Positions 1 to 10,300 of a stretch of DNA of 64,000 nucleotides are shown here, one piece after another. Both the position numbers and the translations under genes were made by a program. The notes beneath the pieces were generated by a model. That model worked only from the letters and a program-made list of their open reading frames with translations, had not been told where the DNA came from and ran no database searches. The stretch lies in contig CM031553.1 in the NCBI GenBank assembly GCA_018466975.1, positions 1,178,001 through 1,242,000 on the forward strand, given 5' to 3'. Position 1 is the stretch's first letter. Each line of letters starts with the position of its first letter. The DNA is from Sparassis latifolia. Taxonomy: Eukaryota; Basidiomycota; Agaricomycetes; Polyporales; Sparassidaceae.

Positions 1-164
1 CGGCCGCTCTGTAGAGAGCACTACACAGGAAATAGAGTTCCAAGGAATAGTCATGCAGACGGACAAGTGCAGAAGGCGAACAGGAATAAGTAGGAGCCGG
101 GAAGGCCAAGGACGAAAAAGGCAAAGGAACGGAAAGGAGGGAAGAGCAAATAGACGACACGTAC

Positions 165-883
165 CTCCTCCAGCAATCGTAGCACGCACGAGCGTGTCGA
201 GCTCCTCGTCACCACGGATCGCAAGCTGTAAATGTCTCGGCGTAATACGCTTCACGCGCAGATCCTTCGACGCGTTGCCTGCAAACTGATGTCAGCACTT
301 CCACAAAAACAGGAAATTTCACCGCAAAGATATGGGTGAAAGAAGGAATGTGTCGTAGGAAGCTAAGGGGGTGGGCACGCACCAGCGAGCTCGAGCACCT
401 CCGCGGTGAGGTACTCCAGGATGGCAGAGGTGTACACGGCAGCCTTGGCACCAATCCGGACGTTGTGCTGTGTGCGCTGCTTGAGATAACGGTGGATACG
501 ACCGACGGGGAACTGCAGACGGGGGGTCAGCACCTGGGTCAGAGACAATAGGAGAAGGGTGGGAATCGGTAAAGACAGAATACGCAGTTACTGATCGCGT
601 CGGCGTAACGACGTCGTATAGAAACCATGGGCGCCACATTTGTACAAGACGACACGCCGCCACCATGCCGACTCCGTCACGTACAAGAACGCGGACCAAA
701 AACTCATTACCCGCACGCCTGATAAAATTGAAGGCTCACCTGCAAACCAGCTTTCTGACTCCTTGTCTGCAGAGTGCGCTGCGGGGGTGCTGCAGCCTCC
801 TGCGCGGCAGCCTCCTTAGCAGCAGCCGCAGCGGACTTGGACTTCCCCCCTGACTTTCCGCCGGACTTGGTTGGCGAGGGCAT
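165..883 (-). CDS. HTZ1: Histone H2A variant H2A.Z (3' end lies beyond the left edge)
   Basis: Replacement histone that pairs with H2B in nucleosomes near promoters and heterochromatin borders. Three coding exons are visible: 883-740, 512-383 and 278-165. Exon 1 encodes a Lys/Gly/Ser/Ala-rich tail starting [13 protein letters not shown] and ending KAGLQ. Exon 2 gives [19 protein letters not shown] followed by the block [20 protein letters not shown]. Exon 3 gives [20 protein letters not shown] and continues [23 protein letters not shown], the extended acidic-patch region and RGDEELDTL are H2A.Z hallmarks and differ from canonical H2A. The phases join correctly (144, 130 and 114 nt), and the last exon ends one base into a codon at a GT donor, so the C-terminal exon must lie left of base 1. 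The protein body is highly conserved, so identity is close to certain; only the 3' exon is missing. Confidence 0.95.
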
Positions 884-1244
884 CTCCGGGCAACTTCAGA
901 AAAAAATATCGGAAAGGGGGAATAAGAAAATATTGACGGGGGGCAGTAAATGTGGGGGGAGATGAAGGAGCAGACGCGTGCGCGACGCGACTTGACGCGA
1001 AAGTGGCGGGGAGGTGATGGTTCGGGACAAGAAGCACGTCGGGTTCAGGGCAGGGCTGCCCGTGTTTGTGTGCTCCTTGCGCGTGCATCACGTGCGCTGC
1101 CAGACGCGTCGCGCGATCGAACCGCTCCCGAGCCGCTTGCTTAGCGTCGATGGCTTCGCCAACGGATGATATTCCGCTAAAAGCACAGTATTCTACGTCC
1201 ATTATTTCTCGTACATGGTATTCAGAAACTTCGTCCTGGCACGC
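884..1244. other. Intergenic: upstream region of H2A.Z and downstream region of the SDR gene
   Basis: About 360 bp. It should hold the H2A.Z promoter (reading leftward) and the 3' UTR of the SDR gene. I see purine-rich stretches near 900-965 but no TATA box or repeat I would defend. Confidence 0.5.
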
Positions 1245-2277
1245 TCAGTATGAGGTGACCTCCGCAGGCATATTCAGCAAACGTCCTTCCATACCTCCTT
1301 CGACCATGACCACCTGCCCAGACACATGCCCCGAGAGGACAGTCGACGCGAGGACGACTACCTGGTTCGCAACGTCTTCCGGGATCGCGACTTTCTTCAG
1401 CGGCATCCTGGGTGAAATGCGAAGTCAATCTCGGCGCGCATGATGCTGGAGGAACGTACGTCGCGAGCGCCCGGTAGATGACCGATGGGTTCGCCAGCGC
1501 TTGTGCTGCCATAGGCGTCTTCACCCATCCTGGAAGTGACGAAGGGGTTAGCTGTGTAAATTGAAGGTAGTTATGGAGACCAACCAGGTGCACAGACGTT
1601 GACCCGGCCCTTGGGCGCAACCTTGACGATCTCGTTCTTGAGGGTCATCGTGAGGCCATACATCATCCCTACACAAACACACATAGCCAGTAAATCCTCC
1701 ACGCCCATCTCAGGGCTCCACTTACCGCTCTTCACCGCCGAGTAATCCGCGTGCCCAAACTCGCCATACTTGCCCGCCGTGCTCCCAATAATCACAACAT
1801 TCGCTTTCTCCTTCTGCACTTCTGTCGCACGCTCGAGCCCGCGCATGTACGCGCGAACGACCAGGAACGCGGACGTCAGATTCGCTGCGATGGTGTTGTT
1901 CCACTGCGCCAGCGACATCTGCGCGACGGGCGCGTCGTCCGGCGGGTAGTAGCCGTGGTTCACGATCAGCACCTGTACGGGCCCGGACCACGCCTCTGCC
2001 GCAGCGAAGAGCGCTGCAACAGAACTCTCGTCCGAGAGCTCCGCTTGCAGCGCGCGGACACGCTTGTCACCGAACTGCGTTACCAGCGGAGGGAGGGTCG
2101 TCGCGTTGGTGTTGTAGTGCGCCGTTACGATCGCACCGAGCTCTGCGTAAGGTGAGTTTGTGTCCGTGGGTCCAGCGGGTCGGACCACCCACTGAGGAAG
2201 AGCTTCACGGTCTCAAGCCCGATCCCGCCGCTCGCGCCCGTCACAAGAACATGCACGCCTTCGAGCCCAAGATCCAT
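1245..2277 (-). CDS. Short-chain dehydrogenase/reductase (SDR), 272 aa
   Basis: NAD(P)-dependent oxidoreductase of the classical SDR family; substrate unknown. Five exons (2277-2193, 2142-1726, 1668-1585, 1529-1460, 1407-1245) sum to 819 nt, an exact frame. Exon 1 carries the Rossmann cofactor motif TGASGGIG. Exon 2 carries NHGYY (in place of the usual NNAG) and the catalytic region with IIGSTAGKYGEFGHADYSAVKS, which contains Ser, Tyr and Lys in the YxxxK arrangement. Exon 3 gives the KNEIVKVAPKGRVNVCAPGW block and exon 4 VKTPM. The C-terminus has the usual IPEDVANQVVVLAS and SGHVSGQVVMVEGGMEG elements. Length is normal for the family. The ATG at 2277 sits immediately before the first beta strand, and there is no signal peptide, so a cytosolic enzyme is likely. 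Confidence 0.9.
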
Positions 2278-2703
2278 CCTTCAGATATTTGCCAGTGTCC
2301 CTCGGAGCGCGCAGTTTCCGCGTTCGTCCCCAGAGTCGGACTCGTCGAGGATAGAGATACGGAGATCGTCGCCCCAGGGCTGTTAGCACTCAGCTATTTC
2401 AATCATTGGGCTGGACGATAGGTGCGATAAGATTATTTTCGTGCGCGACGACGTGACTCGGACGCGTCTTCGAGAACACATGATTGGACCGCGAGGCGCG
2501 CCACTCGCACTCTTCCAAGGTATTATTCTGCTACTCAGTAGTACTTCGAAGGGCGACGGTGTGCATGAGCTACTATTTCTCCCCTTCCTTCTACGTCCGC
2601 GACTCTCAAGTAGGTATGCTGGCCATCTCACCGGAGCTTGAGATGTTAGGCTTTGCGTGCTACTGATAATCATGATGTCTTCAACCTGGGACCTGAGGCC
2701 CGA
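2278..2703. other. Intergenic: SDR promoter side, no gene seen
   Basis: About 430 bp between the SDR start codon and the target duplication of the hAT-type element. No conserved ORF, RNA gene or repeat is recognisable. It presumably holds the SDR promoter, which reads leftward. Confidence 0.4.
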
Positions 2704-3154
2704 GGTATAGGAGGACCCCCGCGAATCCACTGAGAGCTCCGATGCACCCATCCCCGAAAAATGGGCCGCCGGAGGCGAAATGTTCGATCTTCGACACCCG
2801 AAAATGGCCAAAAAGTCGTCGAAAGTTGGGTGCGAAACACCCCCGAAATGTGACCCTCCAACCTGAGGTAAGGTCCAGAACCCCCGAAAACTGAGGTTGG
2901 CTGGATCTCTCAGGTTTCGGAGGATCGGCCCCAAATTTAGACATATGTGGTGGTTTGGGAGGAAAGTTTTGGTAATTTGGTTGACAAAAGCTTGGGTTTC
3001 GCGCAGAAAGCGAAAAATTTGTTCCGCCGGCCGTCGAACGTAATTCTAGGCGGCCGAATGCTCGATCCCACATACCCCCGAAAATGACCGACCTGCCGCC
3101 AGGTTGTGTGCAAACCCCCCGAAAATGGGTAGTTGGCCACCCCCGAGAAATGTC

Positions 3155-4159
3155 TGTTGAAGGTGGGCAAGCTGGCGCCCATCTCGGAGGTTGCCGGCGG
3201 AGTTTTCCGTAGTAGATTTTGTACGCTCACGCTGGTCGTCGTACGTTGGGAGAGAATTTTATCGTCACCGCTGCGCCGTCTGTTGCTGCTTGTGCAATAG
3301 GTTATGAGCCCCAAGCTCTGACACCCTAGTGTTTGCTTCTTCCTACTGCTTACACACCCTGCTTATTCTCTTGCTGTGCATCCTCGAATCAACCGCTAGC
3401 AACGACTGGTAGTCACGCTTGCAACTGAATTTCGGCCTACACTCTCGATTTTCGGCAGTTACCTTTGGCTTGTGCACTCATCTACCAAGCCATCCAATCA
3501 TTTTCCATTCATTCATATTCCTATTCTATTCTACATCGATTTCGTCAGTGGTCACCATGCCAGAACATGACTCGTGCATTCCCAAGCTCGTTGAGGGCAA
3601 CTACATCGAGTGGAGTGCCCTGATGAAGGCACATCTGGTCGCTGCAGATTTGTAGGAGGTTGTTGGGCCTGAGGAGGAGGAGCTGGTAGTGAGAGGACTG
3701 AAGGGAGTGGCAGCGAAGAAGAAGAAGTGTGAGCAGGTGTACTGGAAGATTTTGATGAACCTCAGTCTCCCAGAGATGGCTTTCGTGTTGGGTTCGGAAA
3801 ACCCCCGAGAGGCATGGGCTGCACTTGAGGAAACTCATAGGTCAGCGTCTGTCAACACTATTCCGTCATTGCATTGCTGTTTCTTTGGAGGATGGGAAGG
3901 ATGAGGCTGTGATGTTGGTGAGGGTTTGGGATGACTCAGGGGAGGTTTTGCATTTGTTTTGGTTTTTCCCTTTTCACTTCCTTACCCTCGATGGGTGCTC
4001 ACCTTGTGGGAGAGTGTTGAAGGTGGGCAAGCTGGCGCCCATCTCGGAGGTTGCCGGCAGAGTTTTCCATAGTAGATTTTGTATGCTCATGCTGGTCGTT
4101 GTATGTTGGGAGAGAATTTTATCGTCGCCGCTGCGCCGTCTGTTGCTGCTTGTGCAATA
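3155..4159 (+). mobile_element. Miniature Copia-type LTR retrotransposon (TRIM-like, 145-bp LTRs)
   Basis: Two 145-bp long terminal repeats, 3155-3299 and 4015-4159, both start TGTTGAAGG and end TTGTGCAATA. They are flanked by a 5-bp target duplication ATGTC (3150-3154 and 4160-4164). A candidate primer-binding site GGTTATGAGCCCC directly follows the left LTR, and a purine-rich tract (TGTGGGAGAG) precedes the right one. The internal region is only about 715 bp and carries a partial gag-like frame, with no protease, integrase or reverse transcriptase. The LTRs differ at seven places, and all seven are transitions at CpG dinucleotides (CG against TG or CA), the pattern left by cytosine methylation and deamination. 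The element sits inside hAT-type element A, so it inserted later. Confidence 0.88.
3557..3960 (+). pseudogene. Broken Copia gag fragment inside the miniature LTR element
   Basis: From the ATG at 3557 the frame reads MPEHDSCIPKLVEGNYIEW followed by a segment of the type found at the N-terminus of Copia gag (the K-L-x-x-x-N-Y-x-x-W motif and a leucine-rich continuation). It meets an in-frame TAG at 3653-3655 and resumes with ILMNLSLPEMAFVLG and AWAALEETHRSASVNTI. After about 3880 the similarity moves to another frame. It is therefore a decayed capsid-type coding remnant with at least one stop and one frame break. No zinc knuckle and no pol are present, so any mobility would have depended on proteins from an autonomous relative. 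Confidence 0.7.
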
Positions 4160-4213
4160 ATGTCATCGTCAGGATCGGAGCTCTTAGTTGATTCGCGGGG
4201 GTCCTGGTATAGG

Positions 4214-4672
4214 AGATTGTTTAATGGTTAACATTGCAGTGTCCCATGGGCAAATCCTAGAAGGGCGATAGAATGAGGTTCGATTCCCTGCCCCCAAATA
4301 GACAAGCTGCATGTCTGTGTTCTGTGCATTTTCACTTCCCTCTATATGAAGTGATAACACGCGCTGGCTTGTGCATTTGCAGTGAGTTCTGGTTATTCTC
4401 CTGATGTGGGATTGCATAGCTGTTCACGGTCAGTTGGTTTTCAGGGCTGCATACGATTTGGGAATACCCCCAGGACGCTCCATTGCAAAGCCATGCTAGA
4501 TGAAGGTTGTATGCTTGGGCATTTTCCTTTCTAGGCTCAGAAGTTGGGTGTTCTAATGTCGCATCCATCAGGAAAAAATGGCTTGAGTACATACAGATAT
4601 GTAGCTTATGTAGCAGTGGTAGACCAGTAGACAAGTCCCCAGAAATATAGCACCTAGTCGCGCGCAAGGCTC
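4214..4672. other. Intergenic between element A and the proposed Plavaka boundary
   Basis: About 460 bp. A tRNA-like stretch near 4216-4300 has an A-box-like TTTAATGGTTAA and a B-box-like GGTTCGATTCC but no convincing acceptor stem. Nothing else is recognised. Confidence 0.3.
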
Positions 4673-5075
4673 TGTAATCTCACGTAGTGGTGGCGCCACA
4701 CCTCAGTAGTCATACGTAGGGCCCTGTAGTTACTGTCATTCATGTTGTCTATGTAGTGTTACGCCAGCTATTATAGTCAATGTATATGGTAATAGTGCTC
4801 TCATGCCGATGCGTGCACCTGACCGTTCAGCAGACAGGTTGATATTGAGACTACGGTACAGGAGAAGCACAAGTTATGACTACAATTACCAGCAGCCCTA
4901 GTTCTCATCCTGCTCCATTTCGCTGTCTGTGTCTCCCGTCCGCCCTGCCAATTCCTCCTGCGCACGTCATCGTGTTTCCGCGGAGAGGCCTTCAGGCTCA
5001 TCAGTTGCAGATGCTCCAGTCTGGCATCTTTGACAGCATGTGAGCTTAAGGAATTACCACAGCAATCCATCAGAC

Positions 5076-7212
5076 TTACTGCGCGTGGTTGTACATCTTT
5101 GTGCGTATCTTCTTTACAACCTCTGGGCTGAGATTGTTCCATTCTTGTACCTTAACAAGATGCTCGTCGATCGGCTTCCAATTCTTCTCATCAAATACCC
5201 CTTTTGTAAAGCTGCCATCGCTCCATTCACTTATGCAGAATACGAGCTGCAATACAAAGGTCAGATATCTGACTGGACTGCAAAAAGGGATGACACACCA
5301 AAGTGATGACCAATGCAAGCAACTCAAGCAAGAACAGCCGAAAATGAGACTCATAAAAAATACCGAGGTCAGTCTTGCCACGAAACCATTCTTCCTGAAT
5401 TACTGACATAATGATCTGATGTTGAGCAAAACCTGTAATATTTTCGATGTCCTGGAAAAGAGCCACATGATGAGGCATAAACACAGCCACAGTGTAATTG
5501 TCAGAGCTAAATAAGAGTGACAGGCACATGGGTGCACACACCTTGTAATAAAACTGGTTGTCATCCATCAGATGAGTATAAAGGAGGTAATTATTCTTGA
5601 CAGCCTGTTTGGTAGTATCCTTCGTGAATCTGTAAATGTTAACGACATGCGGGCGAAGCTTGTCTCGCACTGTTGCTCATGCATGCAATGTGCATCCTTT
5701 GATCTAGAATGGGGTCACAGGGTATGCAGTGCACGTTGAGTGATACACAATGCAGACGATGCACTCACAAACTTACCAAACTGAGGACACGATCTGTGAG
5801 TTCGTACTGCTCACCGATCTCCTCGCAAACCTTGCTCCAAGCCTCACGCACCCACCGCACTGCAATGTCAGCCTCGGGGAAAGCTCCAGATGTGCACACG
5901 TGGCACTGGTAATTGTTGATCACACGGAGAATGAGTTTCTTGATGTGAGGTTCATAGTCAGCAGCCTTAGCGTCGCCTTCAGGAATGCAGCCATCGCGGA
6001 ACCCTGGCTTCTTGAGGGCCATATCGCGCTCCTCTGAATGAGAGTGAGAGTGGTGTTGGCCTCTATGAGCATGTTGATCATGCGTATGATGGGTCCGATG
6101 GTGTTGATCATGGTTGTCAAGACGGCCTCAGCGCCCGTGCGGGGATCTTAAGTGCTGTGAAGGCTGTCGTTCCATCAAGGCCATCGTTCCATCTCACCAT
6201 GTGCAGGAGATGATCGATGCAAGGGCCACTCAGTTGGGGAATGAGAATGGCACAATGGTGATAACTGCGAACAGTGCTGTGTGTGACGAGAAGGCGAGTG
6301 GTGTGAAAGACCAGGAGATGAGCACCGCGGAGGGGGTGAGTGCGAACATCACTGAGCAGCAGCATGCCCATAGCCCATAGACGATGGGTGACTGAGTGTC
6401 CGTGCTAGGGGGTTGGGTAAATAGCGGATCAAATGAGCATGACAGAAGAGAGAGCAGGGAAGACATACAAGGGGAGCTCATACGTGATGACAATCCTGAA
6501 CTGCTGGCTGCTGGGTGATGACGTTCTGCAGTGTGACCTTGATGCTCATCAGCACCATGATCCAGGCTTGAGCCTCGAGTATTTGTGACAGGCTGCAGAG
6601 CATCTGGTGTATGTGGAGAGGCCGTTATCCCGGGTGGCTGCTTCGGGTCACCTGCGTGGCGAAGCCATGCCTTGGTGGCAGTCTAAAGAGTACCCCGGGA
6701 TACAAACTGCATAAGACGGAGATCAGAGTGAGCATCTTGGTCATCACTCATGGTGAGACGTACCAAAGACTGGTAGTTGTTTGCTGGAGGGTCTCGCTCT
6801 CGCTTTTGAAGCCGTTTTCATCTTCATCCTCGTTGTTAGGCTTTGATTTTGGTACTAGACCTCAAGTTGTAGTGACAGTGGCACATAGCTAGGCAGGGGT
6901 ATCATGTCACTTACCTTCTTTGCTTTTTTTTTCAATTTCGTGTTCTCTTTCCTCAGCCGTTCAAGCCGCTTGAGCAGAGCTTCTTCATTTTCCTTGTCTG
7001 TGCTCAACATAAGTTGTCAATACAGCTGGTTTGCAAATTGAGTGAATGGATAAAGAGTGCATACCCTTCTGCACTTGCTTCAAGGACCGCCTACATGTGT
7101 GCTTGTCTCGTGTGTTCTGCACCGAGTCTGATTCCATATCTGCTTCCTTCAAGTTATCGAAGTTGTCATCATCGTGATCCTTAGAGTTATGCCATTGTGA
7201 ACCCATTCTCAC
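5076..7212 (-). CDS. DUF6532-domain protein with His-rich linker and N-terminal coiled coil
   Basis: Basidiomycete-specific DUF6532 protein of unknown function. Exon 1 (from ATG 7212, or 7206) is acidic and polar, beginning MRMGSQWHNSKDHDDDNFDN. After an intron (about 7064-7010) a Lys/Glu/Leu-rich coiled-coil exon follows (NEEALLKRLERLRKENTKLK). The domain proper begins near 6020 with ADYEPHIKKLILRVINNYQC and the block FPEADIAVRWVREAWSKVCE, then ELTDRVLSLVS. It continues after an intron with RDKLRPHVVNIYRF, FYYK and IIMSVIQEEWFRGKTDLGI. A last intron joins LALVITL to LVFCISEWSDGSFTKG. The stop is at 5076-5078. Immediately before the domain a 27-residue stretch holds 12 histidines (minus strand, about 6117-6030). 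Exons between 6900 and 6130 are not fully resolved. The frame looks intact, in contrast to the neighbouring transposase. Confidence 0.75.
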
Positions 7213-7375
7213 CCTGTCAGGGCAGGAGTGAGTTGTGAAGATGAAGGGTGATGAGTGAGGAGAAAAGAAGAAGTTTTCGCACTGAACAAGTTGATCACTG
7301 GCCGTCGGAGTTCGTGGCCACTCAGATCTGAGCCCATAGTTTAGCTCAGTGACCTAGCCACCTTAAACCATCACA

Positions 7376-10300
7376 ATGCCGCTCTTTATATGTCAGTACT
7401 GCCACCAGAGCAAACCAACCATTCAAGGTTTGCGTTCACACATCACGTAAAATCGGTTTTGCAAACGAGCATTCTGCAAAGCAATGTTCGGCACACCTGT
7501 TCCTCCTGCTGAAAATGGCAACACATTGATAGAAGAGAATCCTGTGGACCCACTCAGCCTAGATGCAGCCAAGGAGGTTGCCTCATCTATTAATGACCAC
7601 TCTCTGAGCCCACCTCCAGTTTTCGACCCACCTTGTGAACCAGATACCTGTTTACCCGTCGATGCAGTCGAAGAACTGCGATCTCACCCTCTGCCCACTA
7701 CAGATGATCCTCGGTCATCAAAGCGGGCTCGTGTGGATGACGTTGAAGATGAGAATGATGCCAGAGGTTTGCCGAGAAGGCCGTGGACCGAAGACTATCC
7801 TGGAGATGTGGGGACGGTGAGCAGTGTTGGAGAGACCATATTTGAGAGCATTCAGAGATGCAAAGTGAGATCTGGGGAGCATGATTGGGCTCCATTTGAT
7901 TGCGAGGAGGAGTGGGAATTGGCTCGCTGGCTGATGACCAGCGGCTTAAGTCAGATGGCAATTGACGACTACCTTGATCTGAACATTGTGCGTCAAATCA
8001 TGCCATACCTATCCCAGTTGGTTGCTTACCCATATTATAGACTCATGCATGCTCACGACTGTCATTCAAAAATAAATACGCATTTATCAAAAAGATTGAT
8101 ATGCTCCCGCATGGGACCAAATGGGAATGTGAACTATTTGAGGCTGTCGGAGATGAGCTGGATGATGACAACCAACCTCGCAAAGAGGTCCTCAAGCTGT
8201 GGAAGCGGGATCCAGTGGAGTGCATTCGCGAACTGATAGGGAACCCGGTGTTCAAGGATGTTCTCCATTATGCACCAGAACGACTCTATGCAGATGAGGC
8301 AGGTCAGAACTGGCTGTATGGGAACATGTGGACTGGCAATTGGTGGTGGGATCTGCAGGTATGTCACGGGGGCCAGTCATGCCACCGTACATCCGGTTCG
8401 TCGTCGTCAGTGACTAGGCCTTCGCAAGGGCTCAAGTCAATCGTGAGGGGTCCGACCTCCAGTCATAGCAATGACCAGAGGTCAGCCCAGTGGAGTAGTC
8501 TTATGAACACTTGGCTGCTGTCTGCGGACCAAGGTCGATCTGTCGCACAGATGTAGATGGTAAAACTGGTTGATGTGTAACCAGGACAAGATGGGGACTC
8601 CAGCTTGTCCTGTCGGTCTTATATACAAGTACAGGCGTCTGTCTACCTGTAATACTAGAACTACGATTGGTCCATCGGTATCAATACAAGGGCACAGGGT
8701 TCGTATACCTGTCCCACAGTCGTGAGAATGCTGAGTCAGTCATGACTCTGCATGAGAGACAATCTGTCCATATGGAGATAAGGTCGTGCTGCAAAGACAA
8801 GGCAGCAGCGAGGTCGTCGTGTGTCCAGCACATGCATCAGGGTCTAGGGCCATGCCCATGAGGTTCGGTATCTGTATCGTAAAGGTAAGGCAGAGGTGAG
8901 GCGTACATGCCTTTGTCGTGTGTGTGATAGGAAGTGCATCCTAGGTCTGGATCTCGCACATGAGGTAAACATGCCTTGAGCACAAGGCGCATATCGTCAA
9001 ATGATCTTGTAGATCCGGTACAACCCTAAGATAAGGGTTCTGGATAGATAAGCACGATGACCATGATGACATCATGGTCATGTGGTCAGTGACGTCATTG
9101 TCACATGGTCAGTCTAGGCTTTGTGACATCATTGTCACGTGATCGGTAAAGGTGGAGGCGGAAGTCGTCCGCGCATTCCTCAGAGAGGAGCTTTGTAACA
9201 AGGTATGTGATTGAGCACAGTCCCACTGATCCCGAAATTGAGCCTTACCACACATTCTGCAGAAACAATTGCCTGCAGGAGCTACAATTGCACCTGTGAT
9301 TCTCGCATCTGACAAGACATCCCCATCTCGGTTCAGTAGAGACAAGTCAGCTTGGCCCATATATCTCAGCCTGGGGAACATTGAGAAATCTACTTGCCAC
9401 AAGCCCTCTCAGCATGCTACCGTCCTCATAGGCTACATCCCTGTGTCCAAACTCAAGTGTTTCTCGAAAACTCGTCAGTCCATTGAGGGGATCCGACTCT
9501 TCCATGAGTGCATGAGGTCGCTGCTCCAGCCGCTCATTCATGCCAGCCAAGAGGGTGTCAAGATGGTGTGTGCTGATGGGTTTATACGTTAAGTGTATCC
9601 TGTCCTAGCAGCATACATCGCAGACCATCCAGAGCAGTGTCTTATATCTTGTTGCCAGGAGAACTTTTGCCCAAAGTGTCCAGTCCTTCCCCATAATCGA
9701 GGTGAACCAGTATATTCAGTTTTAAAGGATCATAATGGGGTGGTCAGCATTCTGCAGGAGGCATCAGACTCAGGCGAGAAACCTGCTCAGTTTGTGGACT
9801 TAGGCCTCAAACCTGTCCTTCCATTTTGGAAGGACCTACCCCACTGCAATATCTTTGGGTGCATCACCCCCGACATCCTACATCATGTAGTGCAGAGCAG
9901 GGGTATGGATAACCCTCAAGGGTAAGGGGTAAGGGTATTGGAGGGTAAGGGTAGGGGTATGAACTTTCAGACCCTTGTACCCCTGGAGGGTATCACTGTA
10001 TATAGTATATATAATGTAAGCAGTAATTGTATGGTGACTAAAGCCCAAGTACAGCCTAGATACAGCCTTAAATTATGTCTACAGAAGCTTCAAAGAGAAA
10101 AGAAGGCTATTACAAGTCTTAAACTTAATGTCTATGATGTTATTTCCTCAAGTAAGGCAGATATTGAGGGGTATACCCTCAGGGTTTGGTACCCTTACCC
10201 ATACCCTTACCCCTGGTGAAGAGTATGTACCCTTGGAGGGTAAGGGTAGGGGTACAGCTCAAAGTACCCAGGGGTATACCCCTGCTCTGCACTACCTACA

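Larger units (their letters stand above)
2712..4205. mobile_element. hAT-type non-autonomous element A (8-bp TSD), split by a Copia-like insertion
   Basis: Terminal inverted repeats begin AGGACCCCCGCGAATC at 2712 and end with its complement at 4205. The imperfect similarity runs on through a shared AGAGCTCCGAT segment. The element is flanked by a perfect 8-bp direct duplication GGTATAGG at 2704-2711 and 4206-4213, the target-site length of the hAT superfamily. Removing the nested 1005-bp retroelement and its 5-bp duplication leaves about 484 bp with no transposase, so it is MITE-like. Inside, a CCCCGAAAATG motif recurs on the plus strand near 2752, 2797, 2840, 2881, 3075, 3115 and 3139, mostly at spacings of about 40 bp. 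Element B at 44291-45073 has the same terminal eight bases and a similar internal architecture. Confidence 0.85.

Noticed and set aside
4216..4300. tRNA-like sequence with A-box and B-box motifs near 4216-4300
   Set aside because: The 5' and 3' ends do not form an acceptor stem and the T-stem has mismatches. It is at best a tRNA relic or SINE head, and I found no second copy in the window.
8360..9262. CRISPR or satellite array in the repetitive GTCA/TGAC stretch near 9050-9150
   Set aside because: Only a few imperfect copies of TCATGGTCA/TTGTCAC motifs, no regular spacing; better seen as part of an insertion in the intron.
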